Shown here piece by piece: positions 1 through 7,758 of a stretch of 40,000 bases of DNA. Numbering within the stretch: position 1 is the first letter of the stretch; each line of letters opens with the position of its first letter. Origin of the DNA: Flavobacteriaceae bacterium (GTDB lineage: Bacteria; Bacteroidota; Bacteroidia; Flavobacteriales; Flavobacteriaceae); NCBI GenBank assembly GCA_023558315.1, contig JAMJVX010000045.1:1-40000 (forward strand), in the 5' to 3' direction. Below the pieces are notes generated by a model. It searched no databases. It was not told the origin of the DNA and was given only the letters and a program-made list of their open reading frames with translations. Made by a program: the position numbers and the translations under genes.

Positions 1-100
<100 letters not shown>

Positions 101-108
101 GATAACTG

Positions 109-1497
109 TTAATTATTGTTAAAAACTTGTTTAACTAATTCTTTGATAGTTAAATTTTCTAATTTAGAAATAATAGGTGAAAAATTGTCTTGATTATTTT
201 TCCAATGCAATGTGTCGTTATAAATTATACCCAAAAAGTAATACATTTCTGACAATTCAGTTTTGTTATTTTCTGCAAATTCTAATTTATCTTTAGTTTT
301 AGTTATCTCTACAAATGTTTTCTTTAATTCAACTTTTTCAATCTTATCATAGACATTTTTCTCAATACCAACTCTAATAGCTACACAAACAGCAAATGGG
401 TTATATTTTTCATTTTCTAAATATTTATTTTTTTCCTTTAAAGTATAATTAACAAAACATGATTTTGTTTCCCAATTATTATTCAACCCTATTTTTTTTA
501 AATGTTCGCTTATCTCTATATCTTCGGGATAAAAATGAAATAAATATTTTGATAAAAAATTTTCTACATCTTTTTTATTCCTATATATTAATAATTGTAC
601 CATAGGGTCATTACTTTTAATATTGTTATTTGCTCCATTTAAATAAAATATTTTTTGTTTGTTAAATACAAAATTTTTGAAATAATAAGGATTTAAATGA
701 GTTAATATTATTGGATAAATATTTTTTCCTAATGTTTTAAATTCATCAATAAATTTTGAAATATAATATTGAACCGCTATCAGATTTGCATCATCCAAAT
801 AGTCAAAAACTTCATCAATGATTAAAATGTTAGAATTCTTCTTTAATTCCAATTTTGCTTTAAAAAGCATTATTATAAATGATAAAATATCTCTTTGACC
901 ATTAGATATACTAGATATTTTCTGTGGAAAATTAGCAACTAAATAGTCTCCACTTTTTTTTAATTTAACTTTTAACCACGCATTGTTAAAACTTTGCAAT
1001 GTATTTTCAAAATATTCTTTATTTTTTTTATACTCAAGATATTTTTTTTTGTCATTACTCTTAACAATCTTACATATACTAATATCTGGTATTTCTACTC
1101 TTGCTGTTGCTGTCCCAAATCTAGAACCTATTCCTTTTGGTTTTACCTGATTATTTATCACAAAACAACTAAATTGTTTTTTAATTTCATTTATATTTTC
1201 ATTTGCTTCCAAACTTTTTTGTACTCTTCCCTTATTATAATTGATTATTATTCTTGGCGAATTTTTTTTAGTTTGTTCATAATGATCCTCCTCTGAAAGA
1301 GTAATTTTATTACGATTAATTATTGATTGAAATGCTTTAGCAAAAGAACTTTTCCCAAAACCATTAGGCGCAACAAATATATTAGGAATATTAGGGTGTA
1401 TTCCTTTAATGTAATTATCAAACTTAAATATCTTATTTTTTATCCCTTTTATATTAAAAATTTGTATTCGCTTAATAAATTCAGTAGTTTTATTCAT
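109..1497 (-). CDS. lone AAA/ABC-type ATPase (RecF/SMC-like head), function unknown
   Basis: A 462-residue protein with a full ABC-type ATPase head. The Walker A motif is APNGFGKS (43-50), a signature-like SSISNGQRD sits at about 196-204, Walker B is NILIIDEV (about 223-230, D228 and E229), and the H-loop is ILTHLNP (H267). The span between Walker A and the signature is too short for an SMC-type coiled coil. The C-terminal part (about 300-462) matches nothing I can name. It contains AIRVGIEK (R375, E379) and NDTLH (N427, H431), which loosely recall the R..E and N..H layout of PrrC/RloC-type nuclease tails; that resemblance is only an inference. No TOPRIM domain is apparent. The gene stands alone and is strikingly AT-rich: two sampled 60-base rows are about 20-22% G+C. 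It may be a transferred defence-type gene or an orphan repair-type ATPase. Confidence 0.75.
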   Translation of the reverse strand: MNKTTEFIKRIQIFNIKGIKNKIFKFDNYIKGIHPNIPNIFVAPNGFGKSSFAKAFQSIINRNKITLSEEDHYEQTKKNSPRIIINYNKGRVQKSLEANENINEIKKQFSCFVINNQVKPKGIGSRFGTATARVEIPDISICKIVKSNDKKKYLEYKKNKEYFENTLQSFNNAWLKVKLKKSGDYLVANFPQKISSISNGQRDILSFIIMLFKAKLELKKNSNILIIDEVFDYLDDANLIAVQYYISKFIDEFKTLGKNIYPIILTHLNPYYFKNFVFNKQKIFYLNGANNNIKSNDPMVQLLIYRNKKDVENFLSKYLFHFYPEDIEISEHLKKIGLNNNWETKSCFVNYTLKEKNKYLENEKYNPFAVCVAIRVGIEKNVYDKIEKVELKKTFVEITKTKDKLEFAENNKTELSEMYYFLGIIYNDTLHWKNNQDNFSPIISKLENLTIKELVKQVFNNN

Positions 1498-1588
1498 ATT
1501 TTTCTATTATTTACTTGTTCCAAGTTAATATATTTAATGATCATATATCAACAACTTCAAAATTAATTAATTTATACTATATATTTGA

Positions 1589-1604
1589 TGATAAACACTT
1601 ATCA
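1589..1604. other. small inverted repeat in the 1498-1670 intergenic gap
   Basis: TGATAA and TTATCA form a 6-base stem with a 4-base loop. A TATATTTG promoter-like box lies just before it on the plus strand (1580-1587). The gap otherwise shows only AT-rich sequence between the ATPase start and the SRP RNA promoter. The box could start a short transcript toward the SRP RNA gene, or it may be chance in AT-rich DNA. Confidence 0.25.
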
Positions 1605-1670
1605 ATTAAACATCCACTCAATCAGTCATATTATTTTATAAAGGGATATATTTTTTTATAAAAATGTTTT

Positions 1671-1678
1671 TATCTTTG
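1671..1678 (+). promoter_or_regulatory. -7 promoter box of the SRP RNA gene
   Basis: TATCTTTG matches the Bacteroidota -7 consensus TAnnTTTG exactly. It lies 5 bases before the first base of the folded SRP RNA, which is the spacing expected for transcription to start at about 1682-1684. No strong TTTG -33 element is visible upstream. Confidence 0.7.
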
Positions 1679-1682
1679 CACC

Positions 1683-1782
1683 GAGGTGAGTAGTTATACA
1701 TCAGCTCCTACTGAATCCCCCAGGGTGGAAACACAGCAAGGGTAGGTGGTTGTAGCGATGTGATAATTTACTTGCCTTTTTT
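1683..1782 (+). ncRNA. ffs: signal recognition particle RNA, small bacterial type (4.5S)
   Basis: The sequence holds the universal SRP RNA tip: CCCCCAGGGTGGAAACACAG followed by CAAGGG, that is, a GGAA tetraloop flanked by the conserved symmetric and asymmetric internal loops (about 1717-1742). The outer helix can be drawn directly. Bases 1684-1692 pair with 1769-1777 over nine pairs, including two G-U pairs. A run of six T follows at 1777-1782, so the closing helix doubles as an intrinsic terminator. The RNA scaffolds Ffh and its receptor FtsY for co-translational membrane targeting. Its length of about 100 bases fits the small bacterial class without an Alu domain. The ends are placed from the helix and promoter and could be off by a few bases. 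Confidence 0.93.
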
Positions 1783-1797
1783 AAATAAATACAACAT

Positions 1798-2460
1798 ATG
1801 AAATTTTTTATAGATACCGCAAACCTTGCTCAAATAGAAGAAGCACAAAAATTAGGAATTTTAGATGGCGTTACAACCAACCCATCATTAATGGCGAAAG
1901 AAGGCATTGTCGGAAAAGAAACAGTGTTAAATCATTACAAAGCAATTTGCGATATAGTAGATGGCGACGTCTCTGCAGAAGTTATCGCTGTAGATTTTGA
2001 TGGAATGGTTAAGGAAGGAGAAGAGTTAGCAAGTCTCCACCCACAAATAGTCGTTAAAATACCTATGATAAAAGAAGGCTTAAAAGCGATTAAATATTTC
2101 TCTGAAAAAAATATAAAAACGAATTGTACGCTTATTTTTTCTGCGGGACAAGCACTATTAGCTGCTAAAGCTGGTGCTACTTATATTTCTCCTTTTATAG
2201 GACGCTTAGATGATATTTCAAGTAGCGGTATGCACCTTATAAATGAGATTAAAGAGATTTACAACCATTACAAATTTGATACCCAAATATTAGCCGCATC
2301 AGTGAGACACACAATGCATATCATTGAATGTGCTAAACTAGGAGTAGATGTAATGACTGGACCTTTGAGTGCTATAACTGGACTTCTAAAACATCCTCTT
2401 ACGGATAGCGGGCTTAAAACATTTTTAGAAGACCATAAAAAAAGTAATGCTGGCAACTAA
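1798..2460 (+). CDS. tal: transaldolase of the small FSA/TAL family
   Basis: A 220-residue single-domain TIM barrel, the usual length of this subfamily. It starts with MKFFIDTANLAQIEEA, has the conserved GVTTNPSL (24-31), and carries the Schiff-base lysine in VVKIPM (K87). The family contains both fructose-6-phosphate aldolases and true transaldolases. The aldolase carries Gln and Tyr at two active-site positions where transaldolases carry Glu and Phe. Here they read E61 (SAEVIA) and F133 (SPFIGR), so a transaldolase that moves dihydroxyacetone units in the non-oxidative pentose phosphate pathway is the better call, although many databases label such proteins fructose-6-phosphate aldolase. 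It follows the SRP RNA gene directly and may depend on read-through or an unseen promoter. It converges with the Nudix gene. Confidence 0.92.
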   Translation: MKFFIDTANLAQIEEAQKLGILDGVTTNPSLMAKEGIVGKETVLNHYKAICDIVDGDVSAEVIAVDFDGMVKEGEELASLHPQIVVKIPMIKEGLKAIKYFSEKNIKTNCTLIFSAGQALLAAKAGATYISPFIGRLDDISSSGMHLINEIKEIYNHYKFDTQILAASVRHTMHIIECAKLGVDVMTGPLSAITGLLKHPLTDSGLKTFLEDHKKSNAGN

Positions 2461-2482
2461 CGGAATACTAATTTAGTTAGTT
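2455..2482. terminator. hairpin spanning both stop codons of convergent tal and Nudix genes
   Basis: AACTAAC (2455-2461) is perfectly complementary to GTTAGTT (2476-2482), with a 14-base loop. The stems include the TAA of the plus-strand gene and the stop of the minus-strand gene. No clear T-tract follows, so it is a candidate bidirectional terminator or 3'-end stabiliser rather than a textbook intrinsic terminator. Confidence 0.4.
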
Positions 2483-3100
2483 TACAAACTTATTTATCTT
2501 TTTCTTTTGCAAAAGCATTTTTATATTTTTATAAGAATTATTAAGTAATTCTGGAATTTCATTTGTCTTTTTCCAAACTGATAATTCTATATTTTCTTCT
2601 TGTTGTGGGATTAATTCAATTGTGCTTTCAGTTTCCATCAAATACCAATAGGTTTTCTTTAATTTATACCGATTATGATGATGAAAAATATGATAGGATT
2701 TAGATGCTTTTTTAACAATTTTCACGTTGTCAAGTCCCGTTTCTTCTTGAACTTCTCTGATAGCTGCTGATTTTTTCCCCTCTTTCTTCTCTAATTTTCC
2801 TTTGGGTAAATCCCATTTATTATTTCTAAAAATAAATAAAATATTATTTGTCTTTGTGTTTTTTACTATTCCTCCAGCAGCTTCTACAACAGGAAATATT
2901 TTTTCAAAAATCTTTACGAGTTTACTTTTATTAGGGTGATATAAATAGATTTTTTTTATCTTCTTATTTTCTAATGTTTTTATAATATTCTTCTTGAATT
3001 TTTTATGTAATAATACAAATGTAGAATTTGTAAGAGCCTTATAATCATCAACACTATCAATCAATAAAATCTTTTTCTTATGATAAAAAATTACATTCAT
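2477..3100 (-). CDS. Nudix hydrolase with an N-terminal extension
   Basis: A 207-residue protein. An exact Nudix box (Gx5Ex7REUxEExGU) runs from GKLEKKEG to REVQEETGL at roughly residues 101-123. The glutamates of REVQEE bind the metal, and the family cleaves nucleoside diphosphates linked to another moiety. The substrate cannot be told from sequence. The first 70 or so residues (a lysine-rich stretch, then YLYHPNKSKLVKIFEK) lie outside the Nudix fold. Similar two-part proteins are common next to envelope genes in Flavobacteriia. The gene is the last of a minus-strand run with the EnvC-like and YfhO genes (4-base spacing), so it is probably co-transcribed with them. The ATG at 3100 is the natural start, because the upstream gene stops at 3105. 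Confidence 0.9.
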   Translation of the reverse strand: MNVIFYHKKKILLIDSVDDYKALTNSTFVLLHKKFKKNIIKTLENKKIKKIYLYHPNKSKLVKIFEKIFPVVEAAGGIVKNTKTNNILFIFRNNKWDLPKGKLEKKEGKKSAAIREVQEETGLDNVKIVKKASKSYHIFHHHNRYKLKKTYWYLMETESTIELIPQQEENIELSVWKKTNEIPELLNNSYKNIKMLLQKKKINKFVN

Positions 3101-3104
3101 AATA

Positions 3105-4307
3105 CTATATTTTTAATATCCATGAAAGTGGGTCTTCTGGATTCATATTTGAGAAAATACTAAAAAACAATACACTTTCTTTTGTTTGAGGATTGGTAAA
3201 CACTTCCCCAATATTTTCATTGCTATTTACTCTTTGCCCTTTTTTGACGTATACTTTTTCTAAATTTTTGTAAGCTGTAACAAAATTTCCGTGTTTAATT
3301 AACACTGTGGGATTACTCCCTTTAAAACTTAGAACTGAAAGCACTCTACCTTTAAAAACGCTTCTAACTTTCGCATTTTGTGGCGTGGCAATACCAATCC
3401 CATTACTTTGAATAATTGTAGTAGGGACTACTGGGTGTTTTTGCCTGCCAAATTTTCTAACAACCACTCCTTTTTCTACAGGCCAAGGCAAGTTTCCTTT
3501 ATTTTTTATAAATTGATATGCCATTTTCTTTGCCTCTGGAGTGAGTTTAAATGTCAAACTTTTAGCATTATTACTAGATGCCGCTATCGCTTCTTTTATT
3601 AATCTTTCTATTTGATTATCAATCGCTTTTGACTCTTGCTCTTTTATCTTAATTTGTAAAGTATACTCACTCTCTTTATTTTTAAAAACAGTAACTAATC
3701 TGTTTTGCTCTGCTTTCTCATCCTGCAATTCTTTTTGCAGAAAAATATTAGCCAATGTAATCTTTTCTTGTTCTTTTTTTTGAGATAAAAGCCTCTCTCC
3801 TATTTGCTCCATCTCAGTTTTCTTTTCTATTATTTCCTCCCCTTGATTTTTTCTATATGAGATATATTGTTGTAAATATTGAGAGCGTTTATAAAGCTGT
3901 GTAAAATTAGATGAGGAAAGTAAAAACATAAGTTTGTTTTGTTTAGACCTATTTTTATATGATCTTAAAAGCATTTCCGCATATTCCTTTTTTAAAACAC
4001 GAAGTTCATTCGTTATTGTTTTAATTTTATTTTGGTTATCTTCTATTGTACTTACTAAAAGTTCTAATTCTTGATTTGCGATATCTATAAGTTCCGATTG
4101 TGCTTTTATCTTAATATTTATGTTTTCAATTTTCTGAAGAATATTTTCAGTTTCGCTCTTATTATTCAGTAAAAGGGTATTTATCTTTTTAATCTCCTGT
4201 TGGAGTTTTAACTTTTGTTCTTTTAATTGTTGTTGTTTATTGTTTTGAGAATATAAATACAAATTAAAAAAAACAGTTATAATAAAAAAATAAAAATATT
4301 TTTTCAT
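3105..4307 (-). CDS. EnvC-like murein hydrolase activator (degenerate LytM/M23 domain)
   Basis: A 400-residue secreted protein. A signal peptide (residues 1-20, ending in YSQNNK) is followed by a long Gln/Lys/Glu-rich coiled coil (about 22-245) and a C-terminal LytM fold (about 275-400). Active M23 peptidases hold zinc with an HxxxD motif and an HxH motif. Here the first region reads GIGIATPQ and the last reads LFFSIFSN, so the ligands are missing. Loss of zinc ligands with retention of the coiled coil is the hallmark of EnvC-type proteins, which activate periplasmic N-acetylmuramoyl-L-alanine amidases during cell separation. Such a role here is inferred from domain architecture. Its start overlaps the end of the YfhO gene by 4 bases, which implies translational coupling. 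Confidence 0.88.
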   Translation of the reverse strand: MKKYFYFFIITVFFNLYLYSQNNKQQQLKEQKLKLQQEIKKINTLLLNNKSETENILQKIENINIKIKAQSELIDIANQELELLVSTIEDNQNKIKTITNELRVLKKEYAEMLLRSYKNRSKQNKLMFLLSSSNFTQLYKRSQYLQQYISYRKNQGEEIIEKKTEMEQIGERLLSQKKEQEKITLANIFLQKELQDEKAEQNRLVTVFKNKESEYTLQIKIKEQESKAIDNQIERLIKEAIAASSNNAKSLTFKLTPEAKKMAYQFIKNKGNLPWPVEKGVVVRKFGRQKHPVVPTTIIQSNGIGIATPQNAKVRSVFKGRVLSVLSFKGSNPTVLIKHGNFVTAYKNLEKVYVKKGQRVNSNENIGEVFTNPQTKESVLFFSIFSNMNPEDPLSWILKI

Positions 4308-6730
4308 CGCCTTTTTTTATATTGAAAGAATATCAAACCACTAATAAGAACTGCTAATATAACTAAAAATGATATTTTTAAATTAGTCCCCAATCTTATA
4401 ACTTTTGGCTCAAAAACAAAACTTATATTATGATTTCCTTTTGGGACAAACAGCCCTCTTAATATATAATTTGTATTAAAATAAGGGGCTTCTTCCCCAT
4501 CAATAAATGCTTTCCACCCATCCTTATAGTATACTTCAGAAAAAACTACAAACTGATTTTCACTACTATTAAACTTGTAGTCTAATTTTATTGGTGAATG
4601 TTTTACCAATTCGATGTTTGCCAAAGTATCTTTTTTGAACATTGATTGAGGAATGCGTTCAAAATCCTTCGTTAATAAGATTGCTTTATGCTTTAATTCG
4701 TTCTCTCTAATTTTAGATAAATAATCATCATACGAAGTTGCACCTACTAAACTATCCACAATCCAAGCGTTACCTAGGACATTTTCATTTCCCATAACTT
4801 CTGTGCCTCCATTTTCCCCAGAATACAAAATATACTTTGTGTTTAATATATTCAACAATTTATCAGTTTGATTATGGTATCCCAAATAATCATAAAGTTC
4901 TTGGTAATTTCTCAACTTTGCCCCATGATACCCTCCAATTGAGTTGTGAAAATAGGAACTCCTTGCGCTATTTAATCCCCCTTGCACTTCAAACACTCTA
5001 TATCTTTGTGTCGTATCTTTAAGAATCTGCTTATCAGCTTCTGTTTGGTTAAAAGTATTTTTTATTCTACGGTTATGAATAAATAAATCATTATCTATAT
5101 ATCTATTGGCAATGCTTAATAAATCTATAAATACGATTCCCAATACTATAAAATACACATAGTTTCTCTTTAATTTTTGTTTTATAAATAGAAATAAACT
5201 AATAGCTATTCCAAATATTATGAGAGTTGCTCTAAGTATGTCTTGTGTGAAAATTCGTTTTCTGTCTTCTATAATTACCTCTAATAATTCATCCCCATAA
5301 TATTGTTGTATATACGAATCTGAACCTCCTTGAAATGAAAATGTACTTTTAAATAATAAAAGTAAAATCATTCCTCCAAGCAAAATATATGACGTTCGCA
5401 AAAGATATTTTAATTTTTGTGCATTTTCTTTCTCTAAAAAATGATAGATGCCAAAAGTTGCTAGAATGGGAACACATAATTCTAATACCACTTGTATAGA
5501 TGAGACGGCTCTAAACTTGGAATATAAAGGGAAATATTGTATGAAAAATTGCGTTAAAAAACCTAAATTATCACCCCATGAGAGAAGTAACGAAAAAACA
5601 ACTCCAATCGTTAACCAAATTTTATTAACCCCTTTTAGTATAAAAAATGCTAATAGCGCAAGAAAAAAAACGGATATCCCAATATAAGCGGGCGCTTCTA
5701 AAATTGGTTGTGTACCCCAGTAGGTAGGTAGATTTTTTGTAAATCCTTTGGCTTGACTATTTGGAACCCCATTTTGAGTTAAAAAAGTATATGTTTCTGA
5801 CTTTTTACCAACATCTTCTCGTGACCCTCCGCCTTGCACTCTTGGTACAAGCAAATTTAAACTTTCAAATATTCCATAGCTATATTGTGTAATATACTCA
5901 TAATCTAATCCCCTTGTTTTTTCTTTGATAGAACCATCAAAATTCTTTTCTAACTGACTCGCGCCTCTAATACTGTGCTTACTATATTCTGCAGTGGCTA
6001 ATATTTGTGTCGCATTCAGCCCTAAGGCAAATATCCCAGATGCACAAAGTATAGCAAGCTGTTTAAAAAACACTTTTTGTTGATTTTCTTTAAACGCTTT
6101 ATATGCGTTTACTATACAAAAAATTAATAAGAGTAAAAATGTATAATACGTAATTTGATAGTGATTTGCTTTTATCTGAAGTCCTAAAAATAATGTAGCT
6201 AATAAAAAACCCTTTAAAAATTTATTTTGAAAAATGAGATATGCGCCTCCTAAAAATAAAGGCATATAGGCAAGTGCTAGCGCTTTAGTATTATGACCTA
6301 CTTGGAGAATTATTAATAAATAGGTAGAAAATCCGTATGCTAATGCTCCTAAAATTGCATACCGATAGGGTATTTTCAAAATATATAAAAAAGTAAATGC
6401 CCCAAATAAGTACAAAAAAAGTACAGAAGCAGGGTGCATAAATATTCTTACCTTACTATTTATTGCTCCCAAAAAATCTAAGGGATATTTTGCTCCTAGC
6501 AAATACGTAGGCATCCCAGAAAAAGCATTGTCAACCCAATATATTTCCTTTCCATCATCTCTAAACTCTTTCAATTGTTTTGACATCCCTCTATATTGCT
6601 GAATATCAGACTGGAGTAATTTCTTGCCTTCTAATAATGGGCTATAAAATAAAATTGATATTATTAGAAAAATTAAATTAATACCTAAAAAATAAAGAAC
6701 ATTTTTATTGTTTTTGAGAATTTTATTCAT
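4304..6730 (-). CDS. YfhO family polytopic membrane protein
   Basis: An 808-residue integral membrane protein. A first hydrophobic helix lies near residues 14-32 and is followed by a large extracytoplasmic loop (LLQSDIQQYRGM, then VDNAFSGMPTYLLGA). About a dozen further helices run to roughly residue 545, then a soluble domain of about 230 residues, and a final helix with a basic tail (FFQYKKRR). This is the layout of the YfhO family, thought to act in glycosylation of cell-surface polymers with GT-C-like topology. The acceptor and donor are unknown. The gene is first in the operon with the EnvC-like and Nudix genes and has its own -7 box at 6796-6803. Confidence 0.88.
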   Translation of the reverse strand: MNKILKNNKNVLYFLGINLIFLIISILFYSPLLEGKKLLQSDIQQYRGMSKQLKEFRDDGKEIYWVDNAFSGMPTYLLGAKYPLDFLGAINSKVRIFMHPASVLFLYLFGAFTFLYILKIPYRYAILGALAYGFSTYLLIILQVGHNTKALALAYMPLFLGGAYLIFQNKFLKGFLLATLFLGLQIKANHYQITYYTFLLLLIFCIVNAYKAFKENQQKVFFKQLAILCASGIFALGLNATQILATAEYSKHSIRGASQLEKNFDGSIKEKTRGLDYEYITQYSYGIFESLNLLVPRVQGGGSREDVGKKSETYTFLTQNGVPNSQAKGFTKNLPTYWGTQPILEAPAYIGISVFFLALLAFFILKGVNKIWLTIGVVFSLLLSWGDNLGFLTQFFIQYFPLYSKFRAVSSIQVVLELCVPILATFGIYHFLEKENAQKLKYLLRTSYILLGGMILLLLFKSTFSFQGGSDSYIQQYYGDELLEVIIEDRKRIFTQDILRATLIIFGIAISLFLFIKQKLKRNYVYFIVLGIVFIDLLSIANRYIDNDLFIHNRRIKNTFNQTEADKQILKDTTQRYRVFEVQGGLNSARSSYFHNSIGGYHGAKLRNYQELYDYLGYHNQTDKLLNILNTKYILYSGENGGTEVMGNENVLGNAWIVDSLVGATSYDDYLSKIRENELKHKAILLTKDFERIPQSMFKKDTLANIELVKHSPIKLDYKFNSSENQFVVFSEVYYKDGWKAFIDGEEAPYFNTNYILRGLFVPKGNHNISFVFEPKVIRLGTNLKISFLVILAVLISGLIFFQYKKRR

Positions 6731-6758
6731 GATTTGTTTTTGGTATATTGAATAAATG

Positions 6759-6779
6759 TATTTTTGATTTTTATTTTTG
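6759..6779 (+). promoter_or_regulatory. duplicated -7 promoter box of the barrel gene at 6806
   Basis: TATTTTTG occurs twice, at 6759-6766 and 6772-6779, inside a 13-base direct repeat (TATTTTTGATT). Both match TAnnTTTG. A TTTG at 6739-6742 stands 16 bases before the first copy. The second lies 27 bases before the ATG at 6806. Confidence 0.5.
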
Positions 6780-6795
6780 ATTAAAATAAAACAAG

Positions 6796-6803
6796 CAAAT
6801 ATA
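6796..6803 (-). promoter_or_regulatory. -7 promoter box of the YfhO-EnvC-Nudix operon
   Basis: On the minus strand this reads TATATTTG, an exact TAnnTTTG match, 65 bases before the YfhO start at 6730. It sits immediately before the ATG of the divergent plus-strand gene at 6806, so the two promoter regions overlap completely. Confidence 0.6.
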
Positions 6804-6805
6804 TA

Positions 6806-7747
6806 ATGAATATCGTTTATAAATATATTCTATACTTTTTTTTGTTGAATATCCAAAATATTTTCTCTCAATATACTGATATTATAAACACGAATAGGCC
6901 TAGCACCTCTATTGGCGCATTTTCAGTTGGAAAAGGAGTAATTCAAATAGAATCAGAATTAGAAACTAAAAGTTTTGTTCATAAAAGTTTTAACAACTCA
7001 ACATTACGAGGCAATAAATGGAATGCTTTTTTAAGATATGGTTTTCTTTTAGAAAAATTAGAACTCAATTTTGAATCAAGTTTTTTTCATGGAACTATAC
7101 TTGATAAAACATTTCCTATACATTTTGATGAAATCACTTATGGATTTACAAATAATACCTTAGGGGTGAAATATTTGTTGTTTGATCCATTTGTTAATCA
7201 AAATGAATCTCCTAATATTTACAGTTGGGATGCGAATAATAAGTTTAAATTTGAAAACCTAATTCCTGCTGTTTCAGTAACTTTTGGAATAAATCTCTAC
7301 ACTTTTTTTAATACGCTATTGCTAGAAAATAATCCCTACCCATATGAAGATTTATATAATTCTATTTACCTTTCACAATTTCAAAAAGCATTTGAAGAAC
7401 CATTAGTCACATCAAGGTTGACAATTGCAACCCAATCTATTTTATCTCCAAATATGACTCTGATATCCAATTGGACAATAGATAAAATTTTGGCAAACAA
7501 TTTATCCTTTGAGTATGTTTTCTCTTTTATATACTTATTTAATGATAAAATTAGTATGTTTATCGATAATAGAGGAGTGCAAAACGTATTATATTCTGAT
7601 GCTTTTTTCAGAATGGGATTGGCAGCTTTATCTACTAAAAATTTACAATTAGATGGGTTTGTCAGCACAAGTGTAAAAAACACCCCTTATCTACTTTCTC
7701 TAGGTTTTGGAGTTTCCTATAGATTGGACAGATTTAATAAAAATTAA
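6806..7747 (+). CDS. outer-membrane beta-barrel protein, transporter-like (PF13557 type)
   Basis: A 313-residue secreted protein. The signal peptide ends near residue 21 (NIFSQ) and is followed by DIINTNRPSTSIGAFSVGKG and a run of amphipathic strands (YGFLLEKLELNFE, NNTLGVKYLLF, FVSTSVKNTPYLLSLGFGVS) ending at an aromatic strand. The opening 'tdRPs.s.g..tvgkG..qiE' pattern is typical of the transporter/phenol-degradation meta-pathway barrel family common in Flavobacteriia. The transported compound is unknown. Neighbours are convergent or divergent, so it is a single-gene unit. The ATG at 6806 is supported by the promoter boxes just upstream. Confidence 0.72.
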   Translation: MNIVYKYILYFFLLNIQNIFSQYTDIINTNRPSTSIGAFSVGKGVIQIESELETKSFVHKSFNNSTLRGNKWNAFLRYGFLLEKLELNFESSFFHGTILDKTFPIHFDEITYGFTNNTLGVKYLLFDPFVNQNESPNIYSWDANNKFKFENLIPAVSVTFGINLYTFFNTLLLENNPYPYEDLYNSIYLSQFQKAFEEPLVTSRLTIATQSILSPNMTLISNWTIDKILANNLSFEYVFSFIYLFNDKISMFIDNRGVQNVLYSDAFFRMGLAALSTKNLQLDGFVSTSVKNTPYLLSLGFGVSYRLDRFNKN

Positions 7748-7758
7748 TAATTTTTATT
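7736..7758. terminator. perfect 10-bp AT hairpin across two convergent stop codons
   Basis: AATAAAAATT (7736-7745) and AATTTTTATT (7749-7758) are perfect reverse complements separated by three bases. The stem contains part of the TAA of the barrel gene (7745-7747) and of the phosphatase stop (7754-7756). The inner T-run and A-run place a U-rich arm in either transcript, so it can act in both directions. Confidence 0.55.

Noticed and set aside
994-1566. Plus-strand ORFs opposite the ATPase gene
   Set aside because: They are phenylalanine- and isoleucine-rich mirror frames of the minus-strand ATPase gene, with no motifs.
3105-4307. Active M23 zinc peptidase
   Set aside because: The fold is present but the zinc-binding His and Asp positions are replaced, so an EnvC-like activator is the better reading.
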